Shown here one piece after another: positions 1 through 11,392 of a DNA stretch of 64,000 nt. The stretch is taken from assembly GCA_036365145.1 (NCBI GenBank), contig JAEOAD010000015.1:10471501-10535500 (forward strand). Reading direction: 5' to 3'. The notes beneath the pieces were generated by a model that worked only from the letters and a program-made list of their open reading frames with translations, was not told where the DNA came from and did no database searches. The stretch is from Orientallactaga sibirica (Eukaryota > Chordata > Mammalia > Rodentia > Dipodidae). How positions within the stretch are numbered: the first letter of the stretch is position 1; each line of letters starts with the position of its first letter. The position numbers and the translations under genes are program-made.

Positions 1-52
1 CTACCTCTGCCACCCGAGTGCTGGGATTCAAGGCATGCGCCACCACACCAGC
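1..52 (-). mobile_element. B1 SINE, 5' part, cut by window edge
   Basis: The first bases match the reverse complement of the B1 head (tgctgggattcaaggcatg, ending in caccacaccagct). The rest lies outside the window. Confidence 0.85.
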
Positions 53-59
53 TTTCCAA

Positions 60-480
60 AACATTTTTGTATATGTATATGTGTGGTATGTATGTATATG
101 TGTGTGTTGGCACATGTGTGTACAGGTGCGTGTGTATGGAGGAAGTCAACATTGTGTGTCTTCCTCATCATTCTCCACCTTATTCATGTGTGTGACTGTG
201 TGTAATATGTGAGGAAGATGTGTTCAGTGTGTGCACGTGTGTTGCAGATGTGTGAGCCACCCCCCCCCAAGCATACATATGAGGAAGACAAAGGAGGGTA
301 TCAAGTGACCTCCTCTCTCACTTTTCCACCTTATTACCCTGAGATGAGTCTCTCACTGAACGTGGAACTTGCCATTTTTTCGGTTAGACTTGCTGACCAG
401 GGATCCTCCTATCTCTTCCCCCCATCAGTGCTAGAGTTACAAGCATGATCAGATGATCAGACATACCTGGCTTTTTACAT
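60..480 (-). mobile_element. B4-like SINE with GT-rich tail
   Basis: A GT/TATG-rich stretch (60-250) is followed by a reverse-oriented composite SINE body. Its marks are 'gagatgagtctctcactgaacgtgg', seen here as the complement of the 'agtgagagacc' core, and 'ctagagttacaagcatgatc'. This is the usual order when a B4-like element (tRNA head, B1-like middle, CA-rich tail) lies on the minus strand. The copy is strongly diverged, so its ends are approximate. Confidence 0.6.
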
Positions 481-535
481 GGAGCCGAAGATGGAACGTA
501 GGTCTTTAGGCTTGCAAAGACATCTCCCCAGCTCT

Positions 536-1067
536 TACGTCTTGTGGTTGTTTTTTGTTTGTTTGTTTAAGGCAGGGTCTTGCACTGAACCTAGAGCTCA
601 CCAGTTTGGAAAACTAGCTAGCCAATAAGTCCTAGGGCTCTTCCTGTGTTCGCCTTTCCATTCCTGGGATATTTTTACATGGCTGCTGGGATCTAAACTC
701 AGGCCCCCTTGCGTCTTGTGGGGTTGAATCAGGTATCCTCCATTAACTTGTGTGTTCTGAATACCTGGTCCCCAGCTGGCAGCAATTTAGGAGGCGGGAC
801 CTTGCTGGAGGAAGTATGTTTCTGGGGCAGGCCTTGGGTGTTACAGCCAGCTCCATCTTGCCAGAACCTGGCTCAGTCTCTGGCTGCTGTTTTTCACCCA
901 GCCTCTGCTCATTGCCATGTTTCCCTTGCCATTATGAAACCTTCCCTTGAGACTGTAAGCCAACATAAAAACCTTCCTCCCAGAAGCTGTTTTGGTCAGG
1001 TGCTTTATCCCAGCAATGAGAAGGTGACTACAACACTTGTGCAACAGCACTTACTCACTACTAAGCC
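536..1067 (-). mobile_element. B4-like SINE split by a MaLR LTR
   Basis: The body at 536-716 has the reverse B4 marks 'aaggcagggtcttgcactg' and 'ctgctgggatctaaactcag'. The missing tRNA-like head ('agcacttactcactactaag') resumes at about 1040, after the LTR at 717-1035. The LTR therefore landed inside this SINE. Confidence 0.6.
717..1035 (+). mobile_element. MaLR-type solo LTR
   Basis: It starts TGTGGGGTTGAATCAGG and ends GACTACAACA. It has the family's late AATAAA-like block ('gtaagccaacataaaaacc') and the 'ttggtcaggtgctttatcccagcaatgag' type end, here slightly diverged. It shares its whole layout with the LTR at 32314-32662. Such LTRs belong to ERVL-MaLR, a non-coding class of endogenous retrovirus. 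The flanking 5 bp (cgtct / cttgt) no longer match exactly. It sits inside a B4-like SINE. Confidence 0.75.
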
Positions 1068-1087
1068 CCTACCCCAAGACGTTTTTT

Positions 1088-1303
1088 TAAGATTTTTTTA
1101 TTTTATTTTATTTGTTTATTAGAGACAGAAAAGAGAGAGAGAGAGAGAGAGACTGGGTGCACCAGGCCTCTAGTCACTGCAAGCGAACTCCAGACACATG
1201 TGCCACCATGGGCATCTAGCTTATGTGGGACCTGGAGAATCAAACGGGGGTCCTTAGGCTTCACAGGCATATGCCTTAACCACTAAGCCATCTGTCCAGC
1301 CCC
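1088..1303 (-). mobile_element. tRNA-derived SINE
   Basis: On the plus strand it reads T-rich tail, GA repeat, 'actgcaagcgaactccagac', 'cttaaccactaagccatct', which is the reverse of the common tRNA-SINE of this window. It is flanked by a target duplication, caagacgttttt at 1076 and caagacattttt at 1306. Confidence 0.9.
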
Positions 1304-2299
1304 CGCAAGACATTTTTGAATGAAATACCCTGATACAGTTGTGGATTGGTTTCCAGAATGGCTGCCCCGGGCTTCAAAGTGCCAACCTTTTATGAGGCTG
1401 GTGTCACAGGTCTGTACCAGCTTGAGGAATGCCAGTGGAGCAATTCTTATTATCTGAAAAGCAAATAATGGCATTCCTAAATTATATTATATGGCTATCA
1501 ATAAAACAATTTCTAAGCCACTTACTATGACCAAGCATCTGCACTCTTCACCTGTATATCTATCCATGTTTTGATCCATCTATTGAAGAATTGTTTTCTG
1601 AGCTATGTGTGGCTATTCTGGTCCTCATTGCATACGTTCATGTCACTCATGTGTCACTTTTATTTCACTTTGATAGTTTCTGGTGTGCCCAGGCTTTATG
1701 TTTTTATGTCAAAGCTCTTGGCCTTTCCTTTTCTGACATGTCTGTGACTTAGAAAGTCCTTCCTGGGAAATGGCTTTTTAAATGGGTCAAGAGGTTGCCT
1801 TTTCGTCTCCTTGGGTTCGCTATTTTTGGTAAGTTGTGAACAAACATCCTTTTTCCAAATACCATTTTCTTGTGAACATCTGGAATGTCCTTGCTTTTCC
1901 CTTCTCCCCAGAGGCAGTGAGTTGGGATAGGAAGAGGCACGCCTACAGGGCAGTGGAGGGGTGGCTGAGCTTCAGAAATGGCTCTTTCTGCAGAAATAGG
2001 TAACTATGCTCTGTTCTGAAAGATGTCTGATCATTCCCACCAAAGAAATACAAACACCAGCTCAGCCTCTTCTCCTCTAAAGAATTTGTATTGTGAAGAC
2101 CATCTGAATATGGGCCCAGACCAGCCCAAAAGGCAAGGTGATCCTGCCCCTAGTAGAAGGCAATGTCTGAAGGTCCAGGCATGTGGATTTAGCCATTTGT
2201 GTCTCTGCCATGGGACAGCAGGAACACTGCCCCTTGGGGTCAAAACAGGAGCTCATTGCCAAAGCTCCACAGTATATTCACTCAGCTCAAAACTGGGAA
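1304..2299. other. Unique non-coding DNA
   Basis: I see no repeat family, domain-bearing frame or structured element here. Short frames on both strands lack similarity to anything I recognise. Confidence 0.5.
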
Positions 2300-2525
2300 C
2301 TGTGCTAGAGGAGTAGCAGTTAAGACACTTGCCTGTCAAGCCTAAGGACCCATGTTCGATTTCCCAGGACCCACAAAAGCCAGATATACAGGTAGCACAT
2401 GCATCTGGAGTTCGTTTGCAGTGGCTGGAGGCCCTAGCATGCCCATTCTCTCCCCCTCTCTCTCTCTCTCTCTCCTCCCTCCCTTTCTTTTCTTTAATAA
2501 TTTTTTTAATTATTAAAAAAAGAAA
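2300..2525 (+). mobile_element. tRNA-derived SINE
   Basis: A diverged tRNA-like head (agttaagacacttgcctgtc) is followed by 'ctggagttcgtttgcagtgg', a CT repeat and an A/T-rich tail. Confidence 0.85.
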
Positions 2526-2527
2526 AG

Positions 2528-2660
2528 TGGGATCTGAGGAGATGGATCAATGGGTAAAAGTGCTTGTCTCCCAAACATGAAGACGTGAGTTCACTTCCTC
2601 AGCACTCCTAGTACCCCTGGAATACTAAGAAGGAAGACACCCATGTCAAACTCTGGCCTC

Positions 2661-2701
<41 letters not shown>

Positions 2702-2735
2702 GCACGCACACGGAGAGAGAGAACATGCATGTAAC
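2528..2735 (+). mobile_element. B4-like SINE, internally deleted, with (CA)n tail
   Basis: The head 'gaggagatggatcaatggg' joins directly to the 3' part 'ctctggcctccatacacac'. The B1-like middle seen in other copies (for example 24489) is missing. Confidence 0.6.
2664..2711. repeat. (CA)n microsatellite
   Basis: About 18 AC units are followed by a short CGCA run. It is the tail of the B4-like SINE. Confidence 0.95.
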
Positions 2736-2804
2736 CACACATATGAAAAAACTGAGATCCCCAAATCCTTGTCTTTCCAGCTTTATGGCTGACACCTGAT
2801 GAGG

Positions 2805-3165
2805 CAGTTTGAATTAGGTGCCCCTATAAGCTCATATATTTTGAATGCTTGATCACCATCCTTAAAGGCTGTCATCAAACAGCATGCAAAGGTCATCACA
2901 TGCTCTAAACCTACAGCAGAGATTTCCCACTGTGTTGAAAATCCTGCCTATCTCTAGGCTTGACCCATTGTGTTTGGAAACTGCCTCTATTTGTGACTTT
3001 CTTTTATTCTGGGACTAGAACAGTTCATATAACTGCTTCTCTAGTGCAGCATTCTTGGGACAACCTGAATCCATTTTCCTGGCCCATGGTCACTCATCTG
3101 GGTCTCAGAATAAGTTATCTCTTATCCTTTATGGTGAAAAGCTATGATTTTTGTCAACACACCCA
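2805..3165 (+). mobile_element. Possible diverged MaLR-like LTR
   Basis: The opening (ggcagtttgaattaggtgcc) and the late 'agaataagttatctcttatc' block have the order of a MaLR LTR. Divergence is high and no target duplication is visible. Confidence 0.3.
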
Positions 3166-3169
3166 GTAA

Positions 3170-4309
3170 TCCAGAATTGTCCCAGCAAGCCAAGGCATGT
3201 GGCCATCCTGTGAGAACTCAGCGAGTGCCTGACTCTTCACAGTTCCTCAGTGATGACAGCCATAGGGGTTGTACCTCCCCCCCACGGCAGTGGCCCAAGC
3301 TGGACATAGATAAGAACTAGGAAGTTGAGAGCCACACTCTGAGGAGAGGCAGGCGTGGTCAGAGCTTTGGCGAAGCCATGTCCTAAGAGCTCTCCTTAGT
3401 GGGGAGAGATGAAGAGTGAGAAGCCCTGTTTTCAAGGTCACTGCAGGAGACGCCCTGCTTAGCTGGGCCCCTCTCCACTTTCTGATCCCCTTAAAGCCAG
3501 GCAAAAACTCTGTTCCAGCTTGGGTCTAGCCTTCCCTTTATTGTGGGAGCATCTTGTCGGAACTAGAGGTCAGTCTGAGCCTTCTCTTCCTTGAGAGGAG
3601 CCCATACCCTTCCCTCTTGGAACCAGCCAGAAGCAGAAGCCCCCATCAGGGGATTCCTTCCAGCACAATGCACAGCAGCATAAACACAGTCCAGAAGCAG
3701 GCATGACTCAGGCCTCAGGAATGTGCAATCTCAGAATCCCCCACCTAGTGGCAAATTCCTCACCCTCAGGTGAGGGTGAGCTCCCAGCCAAGAAGCTAAG
3801 GAGTGATGGCTGGATCTGGACATACTCCAAGGGGACAACCCAGTGACATTGGCAAGCTGGCTCAGCAACTTCCCCGTAGCCCCAAACAACTGCTGGAGGC
3901 AGAGACGAGGGAGTTTTAAGTTCAAGTTCAGTGTTCAGAGAGTGGAGCAGGCAAATTGAGTCAGCAGGTGCAGAAGGTCGTGGGTGAGGCCAGACAAAGA
4001 CAGTTACGTGTTATAGAGGCATGGGAAGGAAAAGGATCCTGCACCCCGAGTGAAGCCTCTGACCAGCACAGAACCAAGAATTCCAGCACAATTAACATTT
4101 GCTGTAACTGTCCTTGACATAGACATAATCCTGTTATGTAGAGATATTTTCTATTAAAATAGCAATGACCATGCTTAAGGCATAAGCCTTTATGACCTTT
4201 CAAATATGGCCTTATTATTTCTGGGAAACAGTACGAGATCAAATATAATCAATTAAACACAAGATTAAACCTTTACTTATAATAAAAACCTCTTAACTTC
4301 TCCTGCATC
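3170..4309. other. Unique non-coding DNA
   Basis: There is no identifiable repeat or gene. The part from 4080 to 4309 is AT-rich and could be an old retroviral remnant, continuing after the LTR at 4663-4918. I cannot assign it. Confidence 0.4.
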
Positions 4310-4314
4310 CCTGG

Positions 4315-4662
4315 TGTAGCAGACAGCTTCAGGTTCGCTGAGATGAACTTCCAGACCATGCACAGTTATGGAGGAAGGGATATTTATTGAAGCTTACAGA
4401 TCCAGGGGAAGTTCCACAATGGCAGAAGAAGCTGGCCTGCCTTCACAGCACCAAACACAGAGAGAAAAGCCAACAGCTAAAAGCCACACAGCACAGCACA
4501 CGTCAGGAACTCCAGCTAGGCACACTTTGCATATCTTTAGATTGAAATCTCAAACCCATCACCACACCTTAAGACCCACCCAGTGACATTGCCTCCAGCC
4601 AGATAGTTGCAGATGCAAACTACAAACTGAATATATTGGGGACCATCTATTCAACTACCACA
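4315..4662 (-). mobile_element. MaLR-type solo LTR (type B)
   Basis: Plus-strand ends are TGTAGCAGAC and AACTACCACA, so the LTR reads TG...CA on the minus strand. It is flanked by a perfect 5 bp target duplication, cctgg (4310-4314 and 4663-4667). It is the same family as the LTRs at 34210, 37094 and 63438. The 348 bp length and 5 bp duplication fit ERVL-MaLR. Confidence 0.85.
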
Positions 4663-4928
4663 CCTGGTGACCTCAGGTTTTACCTTGTCAGCTGTAATCC
4701 TACCCAAGCATATGAACCACCCTATGATCTCACTTAGCTTCCTTAACAACCCTTCAGGATGTAACTTCAGGAGTCACCAAAAACATATCCTTAGCAACTA
4801 TAAGAACACTTAATTGTGACTCTTAGAGAAGCCCATATCCATGCTTATTTGGTATGTCTAATTTTCTTCCTAAGCACCTCCCTCTTTTAACCCTTGTGCT
4901 GAAAATCTGTTAAAAAACATCTTTAGTA

Positions 4929-5073
4929 GCCGGGCATGGTGGCACATGCCTTTAATCCCAGTACTTGGGAGGCAGAGGTAGGATCACCGTGAGTTCGAGG
5001 CCACTCTGAGACTACATAGTGCATTTCAGGTCAGCTTGGGCTAGAGTTAAACCCTACCTCGAAAAAAAAAAAA
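4929..5073 (+). mobile_element. B1 SINE
   Basis: The copy is full length from 'gccgggcatggtggc' to an A tail, with a target duplication atctttagta at 4919-4928 and 5074-5083. Confidence 0.95.
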
Positions 5074-5083
5074 ATCTTTAGTA

Positions 5084-6189
5084 AACTCCAACTATGCCTT
5101 ATTAATCTCATCTGGAAATCCTTTTCTGCCATGAAGCCAAGGACTGAATTTTGCCTAAATGAAGGGCTCTGAAAAAGAAATCCTCAGGGTGCTGTAGACA
5201 GCAGCATGGAGCTGTTACAGGGATGGGTGCCCCAAGTCCTTCCCTTGGCCAGCCCATGAGTTCTGGGACTGAGAGCAGCCTCTCTCCTGCAGGCTTGCCT
5301 GGACCAGGAGGTCCTGTCTCCCTGGGATCCACACCATTGTCTGTGATGCTGACTGCTGCCAAGGACCAGCCACTGGGGGGTTAAAAATCCCATTATCCAT
5401 CTCCCACCAGACCCACCCTAGACCCAGGTGTCTGGCAACACAGCTGTCTCCATTGCCCTGTGGCACCGAGCAACTAATAGAGACTCGCTTGCGATCACAG
5501 AAGAATCCCCCATTTGACAAGGACCAAGTCTGAGTCAGGTGCTAAATATGGGGAGAATGGGAAATGCCAAGGACTGGGACAGAAATGGAAATATCGAGGG
5601 CCTTGCTCGGTTTGGGACAAGCCTAGTATGGGGCTAGAAATGACCCATCACTAACCATGCCATGTACAGGACAGCGTGCAAGCAAAGCTGGCCAGGTCTC
5701 AATAGTGAGCTGCCCTCCAGGTGACCCCAGACCAGCCAGGCAGACTGTACCCCTCCCAACATGGGTGGCTGAATACCGGCAGTGCTGATCCTCAGGGCTC
5801 ATAATGTGTGCTAAGAGTCCCAGCATCTGAACACCTTCCTAGAGCAGAAGGCATCAAGGAAAGCAGAGGCTACATCTTCCATGGGAGATGACAGGTTGCT
5901 ACTGCCTTCTCCTGGCTCCTGGTCAGAATAAAGCTGGCACTGGGTCTTGATCAGCTTCTCCAGGGAGTTTGAACAGGAAGGGAGAGGGACAAGGCTCCAG
6001 GGTGAGGTGCTGAGGACTGATGAGACTGAAAGGACTCAAGGTTCTATCTAGAGGTGGCAGGTCTTGGCCTTAGAACAGCAAGATAGTCCCAGGCCTGGGC
6101 ATGAGACGTGGGCTCAGTACAGCTCAGAGGGCTTCCCATCTAGTCAGCAGCTCTGTGGCTGGCATGTGCTGCTCTAGATTCGCTGCTTG
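5084..6189. other. Unique non-coding DNA
   Basis: No repeat or coding signal is recognised. Overlapping minus-strand frames at 5108-5520 have no family features. Confidence 0.45.
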
Positions 6190-6591
6190 TGTGGGGTAAT
6201 GAAGGAGGCTAGGAGAAAGCTAGCTTCTTTTAGGAGGTTTCAGTTAGATTGAGGCCCAAAGGGAACCAGGAGATGCCACCCCACATGCCACCTTGCCCTG
6301 GCACAAGAATGGAATTCTTGGCGGAAATGGAAGATGTGTTTCATGGAGACTGATCTACAGCACCCCCCCTGAGCCTGCTGCCTAGACAGCCCGCCCAGGT
6401 CGGCTGAACCAGGTGGGCTGCCTCTGGGGTCCATCGTCCAAATCTACACAGCTCCCCTTTTGCCTATAAAGACTCTCATCTTCTTCTTCCTGTTTTGCGG
6501 TTTTCTCTGTGAGATTTCCCTGGACTTACCCTGAGCTGCCTGGATACATGTGACTCTGGGTGAGGGGAAAGCACAGCATTGCTCCTTCATC

Positions 6592-6665
<74 letters not shown>

Positions 6666-7511
6666 CGCGCGTGCCTACCTCTCTTCACAGGGATACATGT
6701 GGGGAGGGAGAGAAATAAAACAGAAATACAACAGTTTCTTGGTCTGGGGGAACTTTTCTGCTTACCACTGCTTTCTGGTTTGGGGTAACTTCTCACTTTT
6801 TCTTACATGTATGATTTCCCTCTGGTCTCTGAATGTACCACGTGTGTACTTCCCTTACATTCTAGAGCTAATAATGTATGAGGGCCTTCTCTAACTGTAG
6901 GCCTGTTACCTACATAATGTCTTTAAATTTGGGGTACCATGAGTTTAACTCTCTTTATTACTCATTTCTTCTCTGAATTTCTTGGTCTCTGCATTGATAT
7001 TTTCCCTTGAGTCCTACCATTTACCTTCTTAACTTCCCTCCACAGGAAACCACACAGCAGATGCTATGTGGGCTCCTTCTAAGTCTCCCTTGCATATACA
7101 CCTAAGGTCTATCTGCCACATGTTTGTGGCTCTACTCTAATTTCTCCTCAAAAAGCCTCATTTCTCTTAACTAGGCTTTATGAATTCCCCTCCATGTGCT
7201 TGTGACTCTACTTCAGTCTTTCCCTTAAAATCTCAATTAAAAGGAACCTTATAAACTATGCAGTGTTTGCCTCATGAGAGCATGCTTCCTGCTTCCCATG
7301 TGTTCATGATTCTGCTCCAGCCTTCCTTCCTAGATCCCAATCTCCCTTAAAATATCCCCCACAATTTGTGATTTCTCCCTAAATAAACTTAACAACTCAT
7401 AATTTATCCTTCTCCAGTCTGCCTTTATCAATTCTTTGTTAAAGGTAGGACAGAACCCAAACTTGGGTTTTATAAACTTCAGGGACCCCTCTAGAACCCC
7501 AAAATCCTTCA
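6190..7511 (+). mobile_element. Long LTR-like repeat, copy 1
   Basis: It is homologous along its length to 44128-45164, from TGTGGGGT to 'accccaaaatccttca'. A TATA box (tataaa, 6465-6470) lies 275 bp in, the same offset as in the other copy. A CT/GT microsatellite (6597-6674) and about 200 extra bases explain why it is longer (1322 versus 1037 bp). The features fit a retroviral LTR of unknown class. No target duplication is visible at this copy. Confidence 0.65.
6597..6674. repeat. (CT)n(GT)n microsatellite
   Basis: About 14 CT units are followed by about 17 GT units and a GCGCGC run. It lies inside the LTR-like repeat, and the cysteine-rich frames read across it are artefacts. Confidence 0.95.
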
Positions 7512-8234
7512 TCAGTAGGATCAGAGGCCTGGGGTGACTAACAGTCTTAGTTGTGAGTGGCCTGGGAGCTCTTAGACAAGGCTGAAGTGGCAAGTGAGCC
7601 ATGTGAGGAGGCACTGTGGCCTAGGAGTGGTACTGGTCAGAGCATGCAGGTCCACAGGCACTGGAGGTTCTGACCCTTCCACAAGGTTCTGTTCTCAGGT
7701 CTGAATCCCGTGGGTGGAGGAGACCTGGGACAGTGGGCACTTGTTCCATTTGACACAGCAGATCCCCGGAGTAGAATGAGCTGAGCCTGGCAGGCTGAGG
7801 TCATGTCTGCCCCTGACAATCCTCCCACTGTCCCTCAGTCAGGACACACAGTGCTGTCCCACTGCTTTTTAGCTGACCCCTAGGGGCATGGAGATGGGGT
7901 GATAGCAAAGAGGGGGGGCTAGAAGAGAAAAGGCCAACACGTGAAGAAGACAGAGGTACATGTCTCTGACATTTTCTCAGCTGGAACTGAGGGAATTCTG
8001 GGGTCCTCAAAGACATCCATGGGACCTGTTCCCTCTGCCCCCCACTAGTCTAAACTGAGAGGCCAGCCCATCCCTAGGAACTTCCTTCCCTCCATTCCTC
8101 CCATCCAGCCCCTGCGCATGACCTAGCATCTGTTGCATGGCTGCCCATCTTCCCTGCAGAGATCCTGGGGGAGGATGAGCCTCTCAAGGCCACACTTTTC
8201 CTTAGCAGAATTGCCCCTTGGGCTTTTAGGAAGG
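7512..8234. other. Unique non-coding DNA
   Basis: I see no repeat or gene here. Confidence 0.45.
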
Positions 8235-8766
8235 CGTTCTTAGTCTGGTGGCATGTGACTCCTCACACTGATATTCACACCCTGCGTAAATTGGGGATCC
8301 ATGGCTGTTTCTAGACAACGCAGTGGGCAAAGGTGAAAGATTTGCAAATGTGATTGAAGCTCCAAGTCAGTTGATTTGAGTTAACCAAAGCAGGCTATTG
8401 CTATTCTATGTAGGTCCAGCTCAACCACAGGAAAACCCTTGCAAAAGGCTTGGCCTCTCCTGAGTAGGAATCCTCTCTGTGCAAACTGGACAGAGCAGCC
8501 ATTCTGGCAAGGAGCTGTAGGCAGCCTCTTGGACCCAAAGACAGGCCCCAAACTAGAGCCCACCATTGTATCGCTACAAGAAATGCACGAGTGTGGGTGC
8601 AGATTCTTCCCCATTTGAGCCTCCAGACCAGATCACAGACCAGTGGATAACTTGGCAGATTGGTGCAACCCTGAGCAAAAGGTCCAGGTAAACTTCTCCC
8701 AGTTTCCTGGACCATAAGAACTGTGGAAATATAAAAGAGGTATTTTTCTAAGCTGTTGGGTTTATG
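8235..8766 (+). mobile_element. Possible ancient MaLR (MLT-like) LTR
   Basis: The blocks 'gcaaatgtgattgaagctcc', 'agcctccagaccagatcac', 'aagaactgtggaaatataaa' and 'ttctaagctgttgggttta' follow the order of old mammalian MLT-type LTRs. The copy is diverged, so the call rests on remembered consensus only. Confidence 0.4.
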
Positions 8767-9337
8767 ATGAAGGTCAGGCAGGAACTTGGAGACAAGATGG
8801 GCCTCTTGCCTTCTCCAGGGTCTGGGCCCAGTGCTCTCATGGACAGTGGGAAGACTCACGTGTCTTCCCTTGGGCTGGTTTCTAGGCTTGACTCAAGAGA
8901 ACCTAAGAGCTAGAAAGTATGGCCAAGAGTGCATACCAGAAAGGCTGGCATCCACGTGGGGCACTTTGCTTCGATTCTGAGGCCTGCTCCCATACCTTGG
9001 GGTAGCTCAGCAGGAGTGGAAGTCCCATTCATACTGCCTGTGTCATTATTATTATTTGCTTCTTCCCTACCTCCCACCAAGGTTTCTAAGGGCCTCCAGC
9101 TTGTTTGAAAACCAGGGTCAGCCCCATAGCCTCCCTGCCTAATTTCTATTAGGATCGGTGCCTTCCACATTAGGGTCTATTCCCTTGGTGCTATATTCGC
9201 CAGGGTGAGCCCAATTCTGGGGAGTGGTACGTGTGATTTCAGGGTGTTTCTGTCTTAGTGAATATGCATAATGATGAAAGAGATTCATATTTGCCTTTTC
9301 TATTGAACCGAAGCTTTTTTGTTTTGTTTTGTTTTTC
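8767..9337. other. Unique non-coding DNA
   Basis: No identifiable feature. Confidence 0.45.
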
Positions 9338-9474
9338 GAGGTAGTGTCTCACTCTAGCTCAGGCTGATCTGGAATTCACTTTGTATTCTCAGGCTGGCCT
9401 CAAACTCATGGCGATTCTCCTACCTCTGCCTCCCAAGTTCTGGGATTAAAGGCGTGCACCACCAGGCCCAGCTC
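9338..9474 (-). mobile_element. B1 SINE
   Basis: Reverse B1 from 'ttcgaggtagtgtctcactc' to 'caccaccaggcccagct', followed by a 25 bp poly-T. A short repeat (aagctttttt) lies on both sides. Confidence 0.93.
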
Positions 9475-9631
9475 AAAGCTTTTTTTTTTTTTTTTTTTTT
9501 TTTTTCTTGTGTATTTAAAGCCAGGAGGTTGAAAGGGGAAGGTAGAAAGGAAAGATCAGGTGTGGATCCATCCTGGGTGTGAGGCCTGCACTCGGTACAT
9601 GCCTTGCTGACTCAGCACGTCCTTACGATAG

Positions 9632-9932
9632 CCTTGTCTTGTGTGTATGTGTGGGGTGCACATGTGTGTACATGCCTATGGAGGCTAGAGGTCAATACCT
9701 GGTGTCTTCCTCGGTCACTCTAACTAATACACTGAGACAGGGTCTCTCAATGAACCCAGAGCTTACCACTTTGGCTAATCTAGCTAGCCGGCTTGCCCCA
9801 GGGGTGTGCCATCTCCACCTCCCTCTTACTGGGACTACCGACAAACACGCTCCACACCCAGCACTGACGTGGGTTCTGGGGCTCCTAACTCAGATCCGCA
9901 TAGTTGTATTGCAAGTGCTTTACCCAGTATCC
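9632..9932 (-). mobile_element. B4-like SINE
   Basis: A GT-rich lead is followed by 'gaggctagaggtcaatacc', 'gagacagggtctctcaatg' and 'cttactgggactaccgac', ending with the reverse tRNA-like head ('caagtgctttacccagtatc'). Confidence 0.75.
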
Positions 9933-9934
9933 CT

Positions 9935-11310
9935 CACCCCATGCAGCCTTTTAAAATTATTTTCTCCATTGGAAAGATGAAGATACTTGAATTAATGAGT
10001 CTTACAGTTTTAAACCATGGCTCTAAACTTAGCTACTGTTCTTAGGCTAGGCCTTGGTCCTGGATTTGGGGTGGGGGAGTTCCCACGAGACTGGCTGGGA
10101 GTACCTGATATTGATTTTTTTTTCTCCCATTGCAGTCCTGAGTCCAGGCAGCCTAAAGGACCCCCATCCCTCATAAAACAAGAGAACTAGGAAAAAAACA
10201 ACACAAATGACCCATTGAGTTTGCTGTGCCACGGGGGCTTCCGGAGCAAACAATGTCCTCTGTGTTTATGTCTGCTGAGGGCCGGAAGCCCCCAGTTTGT
10301 GACCCACTGATGAGTAATGCAGCATATCTCCTGGGCCAGCTTTGTTGTGCTTACCCATCTTTCAGTCCAGTCTGAAATGGCAGATGATCTCATCGGCAGG
10401 GGCTGGGGAAAGCCCTGTCACTTCAGCCTTGGCAAGCTCACCACCCACACACAGCCCAGACACTGATCCTGGCCTTGAGAGAGTTCCTGGAGGCAGTGGA
10501 TGACACTAGGCAGCTCCCCCAGCCTCAGCTGGTACAAAGCCCAGAGGAAGAGATGTGTGTTTATGGGGGCCAGGGAAAGCCCCGCTTTGTTCTCCCTGGA
10601 CACAGGGCCTGTCGGTGGCTGCCCAGCTTCAGCTATGTCCTGTGGAGTTTCCTAGAGTCAAATAAAGACCTGCATGAGTACAGTTAGAAATCTCCCAAGG
10701 AGGCCGACCTGTGAGTAGTAGAAAACTAAGGGCCACGGTGGTCTCCAACCTGCCTTGTCTGGGATGCTCTGCCCGGGAGGGAGCTGACTGCCCACATTGC
10801 TGGCTTCACGAGATTGCACAAACAGGGACATGAAAAGTGCTAAAGCCCCTTAAATTCTTCAAACTTGAACAGCCCTATCTGTTGTTGTCCAGTGTTCATC
10901 CCAATGGTTGCGATAGAGCGGGGCCCATGGGAGGTTACTTTTCCTTCCTGCGCCTCAGTTTCTTCCCCTGTGCAGTGATAGTGGCCAGACAGCTCAGAGG
11001 AGTTCTAAGCATGAGCAAGATTGGCACCTGGTCCCTGGCTAGCCCTCAGTAAACCATGGTCGCCTCTTCTCCCCATTCCTCAGAACTTTAAAAAGGCTCT
11101 TGATTGGGCATCTGCTCTCCTTCACATCCTGGAAGCTCATGGCCTGAACACATTCTTGGGGAATGCCACCTTTCCTTGGGACATAGTTGGTATGTGATGA
11201 TGCCTTTCAGAGACTCCAGGAAACTATTGTGTGAGTGCCGAGGCTGGCGCTCTGCCTCTCTCGGTCACTATGGTGTGTGATGCTCAGAGGCCATCCCAGA
11301 GAGCATCACT
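9935..11310. other. Unique non-coding DNA with a conserved-looking block
   Basis: There is no repeat in 9935-11310. The part at 10195-10395 looks like a non-coding element under constraint, and includes a perfect 12 bp inverted repeat (see that feature). A 70-codon frame at 10475-10687 has no recognised domain. Confidence 0.4.
10233..10293. other. Perfect 12 bp inverted repeat (hairpin)
   Basis: The left arm gggggcttccgg (10233-10244) is the exact reverse complement of the right arm ccggaagccccc (10282-10293), with a 37 base loop. Inside the loop, agca and tgct could extend the stem. Function is unknown; it could be chance in GC-rich sequence or part of a regulatory element. Confidence 0.6.
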
Positions 11311-11311
11311 A

Positions 11312-11392
11312 GTCCAGGCTGGCCTTGGATTCACAGCAATCCTCCTCCCTCAGCCTCTCAAGTGCTGGGATTAAAGGCACAAGCTCTAATCC
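11312..11392 (-). mobile_element. B1 SINE fragment
   Basis: The reverse B1 5' half (ctggccttggattcacagc ... aagtgctgggattaaaggc) is present. The 3' half is missing. Confidence 0.85.

Noticed and set aside
6579..6894. Cysteine/valine-rich frames
   Set aside because: They are translations of the (GT)n microsatellite. The same applies to 31912-32139.
10475..10687. 70-codon frame followed by AATAAA
   Set aside because: It starts on TTG with no upstream support, no recognised domain and no splice context.
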